Positions 16,144 through 24,511 of a stretch of 64,000 bases of DNA are shown in pieces. How positions within the stretch are numbered: position 1 is the first letter of the stretch; the number at the start of each line of letters is the position of its first letter. The DNA is from Amnibacterium setariae (GTDB taxonomy: Bacteria; Actinomycetota; Actinomycetes; Actinomycetales; Microbacteriaceae): NCBI RefSeq assembly GCF_003581425.1, contig NZ_QXTG01000001.1, forward strand, positions 1,426,001 to 1,490,000. The letters run 5' to 3'. The notes beneath the pieces were generated by a model. The model did no database searches. It was given only the letters and a program-made list of their open reading frames with translations, and was not told where the DNA came from. The translations under genes and the position numbers were made by a program.

Positions 16144-18246
16144 TTGGTTCGATCCACGGCGACCCCCACGCGGTCGCGCTCGCCCCGGAAGGGCGCCTTC
16201 GACAACACCGGACTGATCCCCGTGCTCGCACGGGCGGTCCGCGAGGTCGAGACGGCCGCCTCCCGGGGCCCCGTCGGCCCCTCCGGCCGCACGAAGTTCC
16301 AGGTCATCGCCCTGCTGGTGCGCGAGGAGCGCGCCCGCGCGAAGACCGACCCGGAGCTGACCGAGGAGGCGCGGGCCGAGACCCTGAAGCGCCTCGACGG
16401 CGTCGCGACGATCCTGGCGAAGACCGCCGCGCGCGACACCTCGCTCATCACGCTGCTCGAGCCCGACCACGCCCCGTCCGACGCCGCGAGGGCGCTGCGC
16501 CGGCGGATGCTGCAGGAGGCCGGCTACGAGGTCCCCGCCGAGGAGGCGCCCGCCGCGCCCTCCGTCGCCGACCCGTTCGCGGAGCGGCAGGTCACGCCGG
16601 TCTCCGTGCGGTCCCGCCTGCTCGCGAACCCCTTCCTGCCGCCGGACTTCGAGCTCGGCCGCACCCCGCACCTCACCCGCCGGCTCGCGAACTGGGAGCT
16701 GCTCGGCCCGCTGTTCAAGGCCTTCGAGGTCGGCGGCAACGGCGTCACGAGCATGGAGCTGCCCGAGCCGCCGGCGAAGCCGCGCTGGGCCCCGCCCGGC
16801 ACCGAGCTGATGCGGCACCAGGCGGAGTTCATCGAGGGCGTCGCCCGCGGCCACCGCACCTTCCTGCTCGCGGACGAGCCGGGCCTCGGCAAGACCGCGC
16901 AGAGCCTCATCGCCGCCTCCGTCGCCGACGCGTTCCCGCTGCTCGCGGTCGTGCCGAACGTCGTGAAGATGAACTGGGCGCGGGAGGTCCAGCGGTGGAT
17001 CCCGAACCGCACCGCGACCGTCATCCACGGCGACGGCGCCGACCTGGACGCGTTCGCGGACGTCGTGATCGTCAACTACGAGGTGCTCGACCGGCACTCG
17101 GGCTGGCTGAAGACGCTCGGGTTCAAGGGCATGGTCGTCGACGAGGCGCACTTCATCAAGAACCACTCGGCGCAGCGCTCGAAGCTCGTGCTCTCCCTCG
17201 CCGCCGCGCTCCGCGAGCGCCGCAGCGACCCCCTCCTGCTCGCCCTGACCGGCACGCCCGTCATCAACAGCACCGAGGACTTCAAGGCCATCTGGCAGTT
17301 CCTCGGCTGGATCGACGACACCAAGCCGCGCGCCGAGCTGATGGCGCGGCTCGAGGAGACCGGGCTGTCGCCCGCCGACCCCGGCTTCCTCCCGGAGGCC
17401 CGCCAGGCCGTGATCGACATGGGCATCGTGCGGCGCCGCAAGGTCGACGTGGCGGCGGACCTGCCCGCGAAGCGGGTCGTGGACCTGCCCGTCGAGCTCG
17501 ACGACGAGGCCGGGCGCTCGATCCGGCAGGCGGAGCGGGAGCTGCAGCAGCGGCTCGTGCAGCGCTACCGCTCCATCGCTGCCGGCCGCAAGCCGGAGAC
17601 CGACGAGGAGCGGATGCGCATCGTCCGGCTCGTCGCCGAGCAGGAGCTCGAGGAGTCCCGCGGCGCGACGACCGGCGAGAACATCTTCACGATGATCCGC
17701 AAGATCGGGTCGGCGAAGGCGGCGCTCGCGGCGGACTACGCCACGCAGCTCGCGCGCTCCGTCGGCAAGGTCGTCCTGTTCGCGAAGCACATCGACGTGA
17801 TGGACCAGGCGGAGGCGACCTTCGCCCGCCGCGACATCAGGTCGGTGTCGATCCGCGGCGACCAGACCGCCGCCGCCCGCGAGCGCGCGGTCGACTCGTT
17901 CCTGCACGACAAGAAGACGAAGGCGATCGTCTGCTCGCTGTCCGCGGCGGGCGTCGGCATCAACCTGCAGGTCGCCTCCAACGTCGTGCTCGCCGAGCTG
18001 TCGTGGACCGCGGCGGAGCAGCAGCAGGCCATCGACCGCACGCACCGCATCGGGCAGTCCGAGCCGGTCACCGCGTGGCGGATCATCGCCGCGCACACGA
18101 TCGACGCGCGCATCGCCGAGCTGGTCGACTCGAAGGCGTCCCTCGCGGCGCGCGCCCTCGACGGCGACGACGGCGAGGTGACGCAGGAGAGCTCGGTGCA
18201 GCTCGACGCGCTCGTCTCCCTCCTCCGCGACGCCCTGAAGCTCTAG
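16144..18246 (+). CDS. SNF2-family DEAD/DEAH helicase (SMARCAL1-like)
   Basis: A 700-residue superfamily 2 ATPase. After an N-terminal region of about 230 residues rich in charged helices come motif I (DEPGLGKTAQS), motif II DEAH (VVDEAHFIKN), motif III (ALTGTP) and, in the C-terminal RecA lobe, SLSAAGVGINL and the motif VI DRTHRIGQ. The layout resembles small annealing-helicase-like SNF2 proteins. The TTG at 16144 is chosen for the CTGGAGACC ribosome-binding site 6-7 nt upstream. It is a separate transcription unit ended by the hairpin at 18247. It probably remodels DNA or DNA-protein complexes in repair; the exact substrate is unknown. Confidence 0.9.
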   Translation: MVRSTATPTRSRSPRKGAFDNTGLIPVLARAVREVETAASRGPVGPSGRTKFQVIALLVREERARAKTDPELTEEARAETLKRLDGVATILAKTAARDTSLITLLEPDHAPSDAARALRRRMLQEAGYEVPAEEAPAAPSVADPFAERQVTPVSVRSRLLANPFLPPDFELGRTPHLTRRLANWELLGPLFKAFEVGGNGVTSMELPEPPAKPRWAPPGTELMRHQAEFIEGVARGHRTFLLADEPGLGKTAQSLIAASVADAFPLLAVVPNVVKMNWAREVQRWIPNRTATVIHGDGADLDAFADVVIVNYEVLDRHSGWLKTLGFKGMVVDEAHFIKNHSAQRSKLVLSLAAALRERRSDPLLLALTGTPVINSTEDFKAIWQFLGWIDDTKPRAELMARLEETGLSPADPGFLPEARQAVIDMGIVRRRKVDVAADLPAKRVVDLPVELDDEAGRSIRQAERELQQRLVQRYRSIAAGRKPETDEERMRIVRLVAEQELEESRGATTGENIFTMIRKIGSAKAALAADYATQLARSVGKVVLFAKHIDVMDQAEATFARRDIRSVSIRGDQTAAARERAVDSFLHDKKTKAIVCSLSAAGVGINLQVASNVVLAELSWTAAEQQQAIDRTHRIGQSEPVTAWRIIAAHTIDARIAELVDSKASLAARALDGDDGEVTQESSVQLDALVSLLRDALKL

Positions 18247-18291
18247 AGCACGTCAGCAGGACCGGGCGTCGCTCGGTCCTGCCGACGTGCT
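18247..18291 (+). terminator. Strong hairpin terminator after the SNF2 helicase
   Basis: AGCACGTC-A-GCAGGACCG pairs with CGGTCCTGC-C-GACGTGCT around a 9-nt loop, an 18-position stem with one mismatch. It begins right after the stop codon. No T-run follows. Confidence 0.8.
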
Positions 18292-18310
18292 CCTGGACGT
18301 GCGCCCGCCG

Positions 18311-18316
18311 TAGGGT
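18311..18316 (+). promoter_or_regulatory. -10 box TAGGGT for the DUF6412-yidC unit
   Basis: TAGGGT lies 6 nt before the GTG at 18323, a leaderless arrangement. It lies just downstream of the preceding terminator. Confidence 0.5.
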
Positions 18317-18322
18317 GGGGGC

Positions 18323-18577
18323 GTGATCGCCGGGCTGCTCAGCGCGTTCGTCGTGCTCGTGCAGCCGGACGCGGTCGGCGCGGAGGCGCTGCTCGCCGCC
18401 GGCCTGCTGACGGCCGTGCTCGCCGTCGCGGTGGTCCTGCGGACCCTGCGCGCGCCGCGCGCGGTCCTCGCCGCCGCCGCGGCGGACGGCTTCGCCGACG
18501 TGCGCGTGCTGCTGCGCAGCAGCGATCCCGACGCGGAGGGGCACCCGCGCGCGAGGGCACCGGGCGCGACGCGCTGA
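18323..18577 (+). CDS. DUF6412 domain protein
   Basis: An 84-residue protein with one or two hydrophobic helices (about residues 3-45), then a short soluble tail ending in RSSDPDAEGHPRARAPGA, the characteristic DUF6412 tail. It precedes the YidC paralog by about 110 bp; this pairing recurs in Microbacteriaceae, which suggests a shared role at the membrane, but no function is known. The GTG start is set by the adjacent -10 box. Confidence 0.8.
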   Translation: MIAGLLSAFVVLVQPDAVGAEALLAAGLLTAVLAVAVVLRTLRAPRAVLAAAAADGFADVRVLLRSSDPDAEGHPRARAPGATR

Positions 18578-18686
18578 GTCGATCCGCCGATCCGGCGGGT
18601 CCCGCGCCTCCCGCCCCGGTGCGACCGGGGCGTCCCCGGCGTCCCGTCCGGGACGACCGCCGACGTCGTCATGAAGGTGTCCCGCC

Positions 18687-19418
18687 ATGTCCCTGCCCGA
18701 CCTCCTCGCCCCGATCCGCGCCGCGGTCGAGGCCGTCCTCGCGCTGCTCCACGGCGCCCTCGCCGCCGCGGGCCTCGACCCCGCCGGCGGCGTCGGCTGG
18801 CTCGCCGCGGTCGCGCTGCTCGTCCTCGTCGTCCGCGTCCTGCTGCTCCCGCTCGCCGTCCGCCAGTACCGCTCCGGGCTGCGGATGCGCGCGATCGCCC
18901 CCGACCTCGCGCGGCTCCGCGACCGCTATCGGGGCCGCACCGACGCCGTGTCCCGCCGCGCCTTCGCGGAGGAGACGGCGGCGCTGCAGCGCGCGAACGG
19001 CGTCCGCCCCGCCGCCGCGCTCGTGCCGCTGCTCGTGCAGGTGCCGCTGTTCCTCGCCCTGGTCCAGGCGCTCGAGCACGCCGCCCACGCGACCGGCACC
19101 GCGGCGCTCGCGTCGTTCGCCGCCGCCGTCGCGTTCGGCGCGCCCCTCGCCGCGACCGCGCTCGCCGGCGGTCCCGCGGCCGGGCTGCTCGGCGGCGGTC
19201 TGCTGCTCGTCACCGCCGGCGCGCAGGTGCTCACGCAGCACCTCGCCGCGGCGGGCGCGGCGCCGGCGCCGGGCGGCCGGCTGCTGCTGCTCCTCCCGCT
19301 CGTCACCGCGGCGACCGGGCTCGCCCTCCCGATCGGCGTCACGGCCTACTGGGCCTGCAGCGCCCTGGTCACGCTCGGCCAGCAGGTCCTCCTGCCCCGG
19401 CTGGTCCGCACCGCCTGA
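18687..19418 (+). CDS. yidC: YidC/Oxa1-family membrane protein insertase (paralog)
   Basis: The 243-residue product has the YidC/Oxa1 core: a first membrane helix (about residues 36-58) followed by a basic stretch RQYRSGLRMRA, a coiled cytoplasmic hairpin (RLRDRYRG ... FAEETAALQRANGVRP), a VPLLVQVPLFLAL helix and three more helices ending in TAYWACSALVTL. It lacks the long C-terminal tail of the main actinobacterial YidC, which normally lies next to rnpA, so this is probably a second, accessory insertase. The ATG follows a GAAGGTG ribosome-binding site. An R1 palindrome follows the stop by 9 nt. Confidence 0.88.
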   Translation: MSLPDLLAPIRAAVEAVLALLHGALAAAGLDPAGGVGWLAAVALLVLVVRVLLLPLAVRQYRSGLRMRAIAPDLARLRDRYRGRTDAVSRRAFAEETAALQRANGVRPAAALVPLLVQVPLFLALVQALEHAAHATGTAALASFAAAVAFGAPLAATALAGGPAAGLLGGGLLLVTAGAQVLTQHLAAAGAAPAPGGRLLLLLPLVTAATGLALPIGVTAYWACSALVTLGQQVLLPRLVRTA

Positions 19419-19427
19419 CCCGCGCTT

Positions 19428-19508
19428 CGCGGATCCGCAGTTCTCGGCCGACACGCCGCGCGCGACCGTGCTGGTCGCGGCGTGTCGCCCCGGAACTGCG
19501 GATCCGCG
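19428..19508. repeat. R1 nested palindromic repeat, copy 2
   Basis: 81 bp with the same outer arms as copy 1, CGCGGATCCGCAGTTC and its complement, and inner arms CGACACGCCG / CGGCGTGTCG with a different tip (GCGACC-GTGCT-GGTCGC). It lies between the convergent yidC and 2H-nucleotidyltransferase genes. Confidence 0.92.
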
Positions 19509-19524
19509 ACGGTCGGGCGCGAGG

Positions 19525-20526
19525 TCAGCCGGCGGCGAGGCGGCGGAGGAGGGCGACGTCCGCCTCCTGCCGCTCGGGCAGCGGGTAGCCCTCGTGCATC
19601 ACGAGTTCCGCGTCCGCCGTCGCGCAGCGCACCACGCGACCGCCGATGCGGCCCGTCGCGCCGAGGGCGCCCACGGGGAGCACGACGCTCGAGGCGGACA
19701 CCGGCACCGGCCGGTCGCCGTCGAAGCGGACCGCGTGCACGTCGACCTCGCGGCCGGCGTCGTCGACCGCGGCGAAGGCGGAGGGGAGCAGGCGGTCGCC
19801 CTCGCCCTGCCACCGGTTCTCGCTCCAGACGAAGCCCGGCCGGTACCCGGCGCGGTCCAGCGCGGCGAGGACGGCGGCGAGGTCGTCCGCCTCGACGAGC
19901 AGGTCCAGGTCGTGGTGCGGCCGCGTCCGCTCGCCCGCGAGCGCGTCGACGCCCCAGCCGCCGATCACCCACCTGGGGGCGTCCGCGAGCACGTCGAGCA
20001 CGCGGTGGACCTCGCCGGCGTCGACCTCGGTCGCGCCCGCCGCGCCTCCGAGGGGCCAGCGCGCGAGGATCAGCGCCCGGCCCGGCATGCCCGGCGGGTC
20101 GAGCTCGACGAGCAGCGCCTCCGGGAACGCCAGGACGTCACCCGGTGCCGGCCGCGCGCCGGCCGTGACCGTGCGGTGCGGGCGGTACCCGGCCCGGCCG
20201 TGCGTGGGCAGCAGGAGCGCGTAGCCCTCGACGTGCCGCTCGAACGCGGTGAGCAGCGCGGTGTGGGCGACGTGGAGCGCTGGTGCGTCGACGAGGTCCA
20301 CCCGGACCGAGGCGGCGGGCTCGAACCACGCCTCCTCGGCGACGACGCCGGAGAGCGGCGGGGTCGCGGCGGCGAAGGCGCGGAGCACCGCGGCCGCGGT
20401 GTCGGTCGCGCCGTCGGTCAGCACGGCGTTGCCGACGAGCGTCACGTGGGCCGGCCACGCGGCCCGGTCGACGACGTCGCCGACCTCGAGCGGCTCGAGC
20501 GGCAGCACCACGCAGCAGGTCCGCAT
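19525..20526 (-). CDS. 2H-phosphoesterase / nucleotidyltransferase fusion protein
   Basis: The 333-residue product joins two domains. Residues 1-160 form a 2'-5' RNA ligase-like 2H phosphoesterase with both HxT motifs, H27-V-T29 and H117-R-T119. Residues 185-333 form a nucleotidyltransferase like the LinB/ANT(2'')-type aminoglycoside or lincosamide adenylyltransferases: GGWGVDALAGERTRPHHDLDLLV with D206 and D208, and a third carboxylate in VDVH (D262). The ATG start follows a strong GGAGGGAGG site. 2H enzymes act on 2',3'-cyclic or 2'-phospho ends, so an RNA-end or cyclic-nucleotide chemistry followed by adenylylation is conceivable. The real substrate is unknown; drug modification is not implied. 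Confidence 0.85.
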   Translation of the reverse strand: MRTCCVVLPLEPLEVGDVVDRAAWPAHVTLVGNAVLTDGATDTAAAVLRAFAAATPPLSGVVAEEAWFEPAASVRVDLVDAPALHVAHTALLTAFERHVEGYALLLPTHGRAGYRPHRTVTAGARPAPGDVLAFPEALLVELDPPGMPGRALILARWPLGGAAGATEVDAGEVHRVLDVLADAPRWVIGGWGVDALAGERTRPHHDLDLLVEADDLAAVLAALDRAGYRPGFVWSENRWQGEGDRLLPSAFAAVDDAGREVDVHAVRFDGDRPVPVSASSVVLPVGALGATGRIGGRVVRCATADAELVMHEGYPLPERQEADVALLRRLAAG

Positions 20527-20566
20527 CTCGCCTCCCTCCGCCCGTCCGTCCCCTTTCGTCGAGTCT

Positions 20567-20665
20567 CGCGGATCCGCAGATCCGGGTCGACACGCCGGTG
20601 CGCGACGTGCGCCGGCGGCGTGTCGCCGGGGATCTGCGGATCCGCGGAAGAACTCCGGATCCGCG
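20567..20665. repeat. R1 nested palindromic repeat, copy 3, plus a half-arm
   Basis: The 80-bp unit (20567-20646) has outer arms CGCGGATCCGCAGATCC and its perfect complement, and inner TCGACACGCCGG / CGGCGTGTCGCC-type arms. A further half-arm AACTCCGGATCCGCG follows at about 20651-20665. It is 12 nt beyond the 3' end of the dehydrogenase gene on the minus strand and upstream of the 2H fusion gene. Confidence 0.9.
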
Positions 20666-20676
20666 AGCAGCGCGGG

Positions 20677-21810
20677 TCAGGGGTGGAGGAGCACCTTCGT
20701 CCAGCCGTCCTCGCGGTCGTCGAAGCGGCGGTAGGCCTCGGGCGCCTCATCGAGGGAGAGCTCGTGGCTCACGATGATCCCCGGGTTGAGCTTGTCGCGG
20801 TGGATCAGGTTCCGCAGCTGCCGGTTGTACTGCTTCACGTTCGCCTGCCCGGTCGCGATCGCCTGGCCCTTGAAGAAGAACGTGCCGAAGTCCATCGGGA
20901 ACTCGCCCTGCTTCGCGAGGTCGGAGGAGGCGTTCGGGTCCTCCGGCACGAAGACGCCGACGACGCCGATGCGGCCCGTCGGGCGCACCGCCTGGATCAG
21001 CGAGTTGATCGTCATGCCGGGCTGCTCGTGCCCCTCGTGGTCGTGGGCCTGGTAGCCGACCGCCTCGACGCCCTTGTCCGCGCCCTGCCCCTGCGTCAGG
21101 TCGAGCACCTGCTGCACCGCGTCGCCCTCCGAGTCGTCGATCGGCGTCGCGCCGACCCGCTCGACGAGCTTCAGTCGGTCCGGCTGGCGGTCGATCACGT
21201 ACACCTCGGCGGCGCCTCGCAGGTTCGCCGACATGGCGGCCATCAGGCCGACGGGACCGGCGCCGTAGATCACGACGGAGTCGCCGATGCCGACGTCCGC
21301 CAGCTGGGTGCCGTGGTACCCGGTCGGGAGGATGTCGGACAGCATCGTGTAGTCCTTCTCCTTCTCGTGCGCGTCCTCGGGGAGCACGAGCGCGTTGAAG
21401 TCCGCGAAGGGGACGCGGAGCAGCTCGGCCTGGCCGCCGGAGTACGGCCCCATGTCCGCATAGCCGTAGGCGCCGCCGGCGCTGCCCGGGTTCACGGTGA
21501 GGCAGAAGCCCGTCCGGCCCGCCTCGCAGTTCTTGCAGAACCCGCACGCGATGTTGAACGGCAGCACGACGACGTCGCCGACCTGCACGCGGACGACGCC
21601 CTCGCCGACCGCGACGACCTCGCCCATGTTCTCGTGGCCGAGCACCTTGCCGGTCTCGACGTCGGTGCGGCCCTCGTACATGTGGAGGTCGCTGCCGCAG
21701 ATGTTCGTGGTGGTGATGCGGACGAGGGCGTCGGTGGGGCGCTCGATCCTCGCGTCCGGGACCTCGTCGATGGTCACGTTCTTCGGGCCGTGGTAGACGA
21801 GCGCGCGCAT
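20677..21810 (-). CDS. Zinc-dependent alcohol dehydrogenase, formaldehyde-dehydrogenase-like
   Basis: A 377-residue medium-chain dehydrogenase. The catalytic zinc site (NICGSDLHMYEG, GHENMGEVV), the structural zinc cysteines (CGFCKNCEAGRTGFC), and the NAD-binding motif (GAGPVGLMAA, about residue 185) are all present. The insert around residues 230-270 and the QGEFPMDFG region are like glutathione-independent formaldehyde dehydrogenases, which oxidise or dismutate formaldehyde with tightly bound NAD. ATG 21810 has a GGGAAGGAAGCACC ribosome-binding site. Function at subfamily level is likely but not certain. An R1 repeat follows the gene. Confidence 0.9.
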   Translation of the reverse strand: MRALVYHGPKNVTIDEVPDARIERPTDALVRITTTNICGSDLHMYEGRTDVETGKVLGHENMGEVVAVGEGVVRVQVGDVVVLPFNIACGFCKNCEAGRTGFCLTVNPGSAGGAYGYADMGPYSGGQAELLRVPFADFNALVLPEDAHEKEKDYTMLSDILPTGYHGTQLADVGIGDSVVIYGAGPVGLMAAMSANLRGAAEVYVIDRQPDRLKLVERVGATPIDDSEGDAVQQVLDLTQGQGADKGVEAVGYQAHDHEGHEQPGMTINSLIQAVRPTGRIGVVGVFVPEDPNASSDLAKQGEFPMDFGTFFFKGQAIATGQANVKQYNRQLRNLIHRDKLNPGIIVSHELSLDEAPEAYRRFDDREDGWTKVLLHP

Positions 21811-22020
21811 GGTGCTTCCTTCCCGGCGCCGGGTCTCGGCACCGGGTCCCGACACTGCGCCTGCACCCTCCGCGCACCCGGCGCACGGGCTGTGCAGCAC
21901 GGGTGCGGTGCCTGGGCGTGACCGGTGCGTCCGCCAGGGCGGGCCCAGGACGCACCCGGCGTGCTTCCGGTCCCGTGCGCGGCGCCCTACGGTGCTGACG
22001 GGTCGGCGATCGGAGGCGCG

Positions 22021-22221
22021 GTGCGCGAGCAGGGGACGCTGTTGGACGCGGTCGGGCGGGCGAAGCACACGCTCGTCGAGGCGAAGGACGGCGTCGACGT
22101 CGGCGCGACGGTGCACGGGGAGTGCCCGCTCGCCGAGTGCCGCGCGATGAACGTCGTCACGGTGTCGGCCGAGACCGCGACCGTCACGTGCGCGGAGTGC
22201 GGGACCGCCTTCGACGTCTGA
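22021..22221 (+). CDS. Small four-cysteine (zinc-ribbon-like) protein
   Basis: A 66-residue protein with C35-x4-C40 and C57-x2-C60, enough for a single zinc site on two knuckles (CPLAEC and CAEC). The first 30 residues are a polar helix-like stretch. GTG 22021 is preceded by CGGAGGCGC; in-frame codons upstream lack such a site. It is divergent from the formaldehyde-dehydrogenase-like gene and convergent with the oligopeptidase. I do not recognise the family; metal binding is inferred from the spacing only. Confidence 0.55.
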   Translation: MREQGTLLDAVGRAKHTLVEAKDGVDVGATVHGECPLAECRAMNVVTVSAETATVTCAECGTAFDV

Positions 22222-22235
22222 CCCCGGCGAGGGCG

Positions 22236-22368
22236 ATCGCGCAGGACGCGTCCATCGCGCAGGACGCGTCGATCGAGCAGGACGCGTAGATCGAGCAGGA
22301 CGGCGTCGGTCCAGCAGGACGTGACGGGCCGTCCCGTCCTGCTCGATCGACCGGGTCCTGCTCGATCG
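22236..22368. repeat. R3: 18-bp tandem repeat with inverted copies
   Basis: Three exact 18-nt steps start at 22236, 22254 and 22272, and a longer fourth unit at 22290, each built on ATCG[C/A]GCAGGACGCGT. A fifth partial AGCAGGACG is at 22313. Two inverted copies, CGTCCTGCTCGAT (22335-22347) and GTCCTGCTCGATCG (22355-22368), follow. The array can fold into alternative hairpins and fills the gap between two convergent genes. Confidence 0.88.
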
Positions 22369-22384
22369 CTCCCCGGGTCGCGCT

Positions 22385-24511
22385 CTAGGCGCGCGCGGGG
22401 GCGTCGGCGAGGCCGAGCACGTCGAGGATCCACGCGAGCTCGAAGGCCCGCTCCTCCCATGCGGCGTACCGGCCCGAGACACCGCCGTGCCCGGCGCTCA
22501 TCTCCGTCTTCAGCAGCACGTCCGCGCCGACCTCGCGGAGGCGCGCCACCCACTTCGCCGGCTCGACGTAGAGCACGCGGGTGTCGTTCAGCGACGTCGT
22601 CGCGAGGATCCGCGGGTACGGGTGGTCGCCGACGTTCTCGACCGGCGAGTACGACTTCATGTAGGCGTACACCGCGGGGTCGTGCAGCGGGTCGCCCCAC
22701 TCGTCCCACTCGATCACGGTGAGCGGCAGCGACGGGTCGAGGATCGAGGTGAGCGGATCCACGAACGGCACGCCCGCGTGGATGCCCGCGAACAGCTCCG
22801 GGGCCAGGTTCGCGACCGCGCCCATCAGCAGCCCGCCGGCGCTCGCGCCCTCGGCGACGAGGCGGGACGGCTCGGTCCAGCCGGTCTCGACGAGGTGCCG
22901 CGCGGCGGCGACGAAGTCCGTGAACGTGTTCCGCTTCGACAGGGTCTTGCCCTGCTCGTACCAGTGCCGGCCCATCTCCCCGCCGCCGCGCACGTGCGCG
23001 ATGGCGAACAGGGCGCCGCGGTCGAGCATCGAGAGGCGCGCGATCGAGAACGACGGGTCGATGCTCGCCTCGTAGGAGCCGTAGCCGTAGAGGAGCATCG
23101 GCGCGGGGGAGCGGCGCTCCAGCACGTCGGCGCGGCCGACGATCGAGATCGGCACCCGGGTGCCGTCCTCGGCGACCGCCCACTCGCGGCGCTCGCGGTA
23201 GTCGGCGGGGTCGTAGCCGCCCAGCACCGGCTGCTGCTTCAGCACGGTCCGCTCGCCCGTCGCCCCGCCCGTCGAGGACACCGTGAGGTCGAAGACCGTG
23301 GAGGGGGTGAGCAGCGAGCCGTACCCGATGCGCAGCGTGGGCTGCGCCCACTCCGGGTTCGAGCCGATCCCGGCCGTGAACAGGGGTTCCTCGAACCGGA
23401 TCTCGTCGATCGCGGTGCCCTCGAGCAGGCCGACGCGGGCGAGGCCGCCCTCCCGGTAGGAGACGGCGACGAAGCGCTCGAACGCGTCGACGTCCTCGAG
23501 CCGCACGCCCGGGCGCGAGGCGAGCAGCACCTCGCGCTCGCCCTGCGGCGCCAGGGGGTCGACGGCGACCAGCTCGAAGTCCTCCGCGCCGTCGTTGTGC
23601 AGGATCAGCAGCCGGTCGCGGCCGTCGAGCACGGCGTGCTCCACGGAGTACTCGACGCCCTCGCGGCGCGGCCAGACGAGCCGGAAGCCCGCCTCCGGCT
23701 CCCGGGTGTCGAGCAGCAGCGACTCGCTCGTGATCTTCGAGCCGACCCCGATCTCGACGTAGCGCCGGCTGCGCGTCATGCCGACCCCGACCCAGTACCG
23801 CTCGTCGGGCTCGGTGAAGACCTGCTCGTCCTCGCCGTCGCCGCCGAGCGCGTGCCGCCAGACGGTGTCCGGCCGCCACGCCTCGTCGCAGGTCGTGTAG
23901 TAGATCCCGGTGCCGTCGGCGTCGAAGAGCGCGCCGGGCATCGTGCCCTCGATGACGTCCGGCAGCACCGCGCCGGACCCGAGGTCCTTGACGTGCAGCA
24001 CGTAGCGCTCGTCGCCGACCGTGTCGACGGCCCAGAGCAGCAGCCGGCCGTCGGGGGAGACGTCGAAGCTGCCGAGCGAGTAGAAGTCGTGGCCGCGCGC
24101 CTCGACGTCGTCGTCGAGCAGCACCTGCTCGCCCGGGACCTCGTCGCCGAGGGTCGGCGGCGTCCAGTCGTCGGGTCCGGCGATCGGGGCGCGGCAGTGC
24201 CGGGCGTACTGCTTGCCCTCCTCCGTGCGGCTGAAGTACCACCAGTCGCCCTCACGGGACGGCACGGAGAGGTCGGTCTCCTTCGTGCGCGACTTGATCT
24301 CGCCGTAGATCGCGGACCGCAGCGGCGCGAGGGGGGCGAGCCGGGCATCGGTGTACGCGTTCTCCGCCTCGAGGTGCGCGATCACGGCGGGGTCGTCCCG
24401 GTCGCGCAGCCACTCGTACCGGTCCACGACCTCGTCGCCGTGGTGCACCCGGGTGAGCGGGCGCCGCTCGGCGACCGGCAGGGGCGGGACGGGCAGGGGT
24501 TCGACGGTCAC
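22385..24511 (-). CDS. ptrB: Oligopeptidase B / S9 prolyl oligopeptidase family protease
   Basis: A 708-residue serine peptidase of family S9A that cleaves short peptides, in oligopeptidase B after basic residues. An N-terminal beta-propeller of about 400 residues is followed by the alpha/beta hydrolase domain with the oxyanion/nucleophile motif GASAGGLL, then the catalytic Asp region and the catalytic His in SAGHGGVSGR. LLYGYGSYEASIDPSFS and AHVRGGGEMGRHWYEQGK are classic oligopeptidase B signatures. It has no signal peptide, so it is cytoplasmic. Its GTG start overlaps the stop of the maltokinase gene upstream, an odd operon partner. Confidence 0.94.
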   Translation of the reverse strand: MTVEPLPVPPLPVAERRPLTRVHHGDEVVDRYEWLRDRDDPAVIAHLEAENAYTDARLAPLAPLRSAIYGEIKSRTKETDLSVPSREGDWWYFSRTEEGKQYARHCRAPIAGPDDWTPPTLGDEVPGEQVLLDDDVEARGHDFYSLGSFDVSPDGRLLLWAVDTVGDERYVLHVKDLGSGAVLPDVIEGTMPGALFDADGTGIYYTTCDEAWRPDTVWRHALGGDGEDEQVFTEPDERYWVGVGMTRSRRYVEIGVGSKITSESLLLDTREPEAGFRLVWPRREGVEYSVEHAVLDGRDRLLILHNDGAEDFELVAVDPLAPQGEREVLLASRPGVRLEDVDAFERFVAVSYREGGLARVGLLEGTAIDEIRFEEPLFTAGIGSNPEWAQPTLRIGYGSLLTPSTVFDLTVSSTGGATGERTVLKQQPVLGGYDPADYRERREWAVAEDGTRVPISIVGRADVLERRSPAPMLLYGYGSYEASIDPSFSIARLSMLDRGALFAIAHVRGGGEMGRHWYEQGKTLSKRNTFTDFVAAARHLVETGWTEPSRLVAEGASAGGLLMGAVANLAPELFAGIHAGVPFVDPLTSILDPSLPLTVIEWDEWGDPLHDPAVYAYMKSYSPVENVGDHPYPRILATTSLNDTRVLYVEPAKWVARLREVGADVLLKTEMSAGHGGVSGRYAAWEERAFELAWILDVLGLADAPARA

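Noticed and set aside
19525-20526. Antibiotic nucleotidyltransferase resistance gene
   Set aside because: The C-terminal domain resembles drug adenylyltransferases, but the fused 2H domain and chromosomal context give no evidence of drug modification.
22236-22368. CRISPR-like array
   Set aside because: The units are 18 bp head to tail with no unique spacers, inverted copies follow, and no cas gene is in the window.
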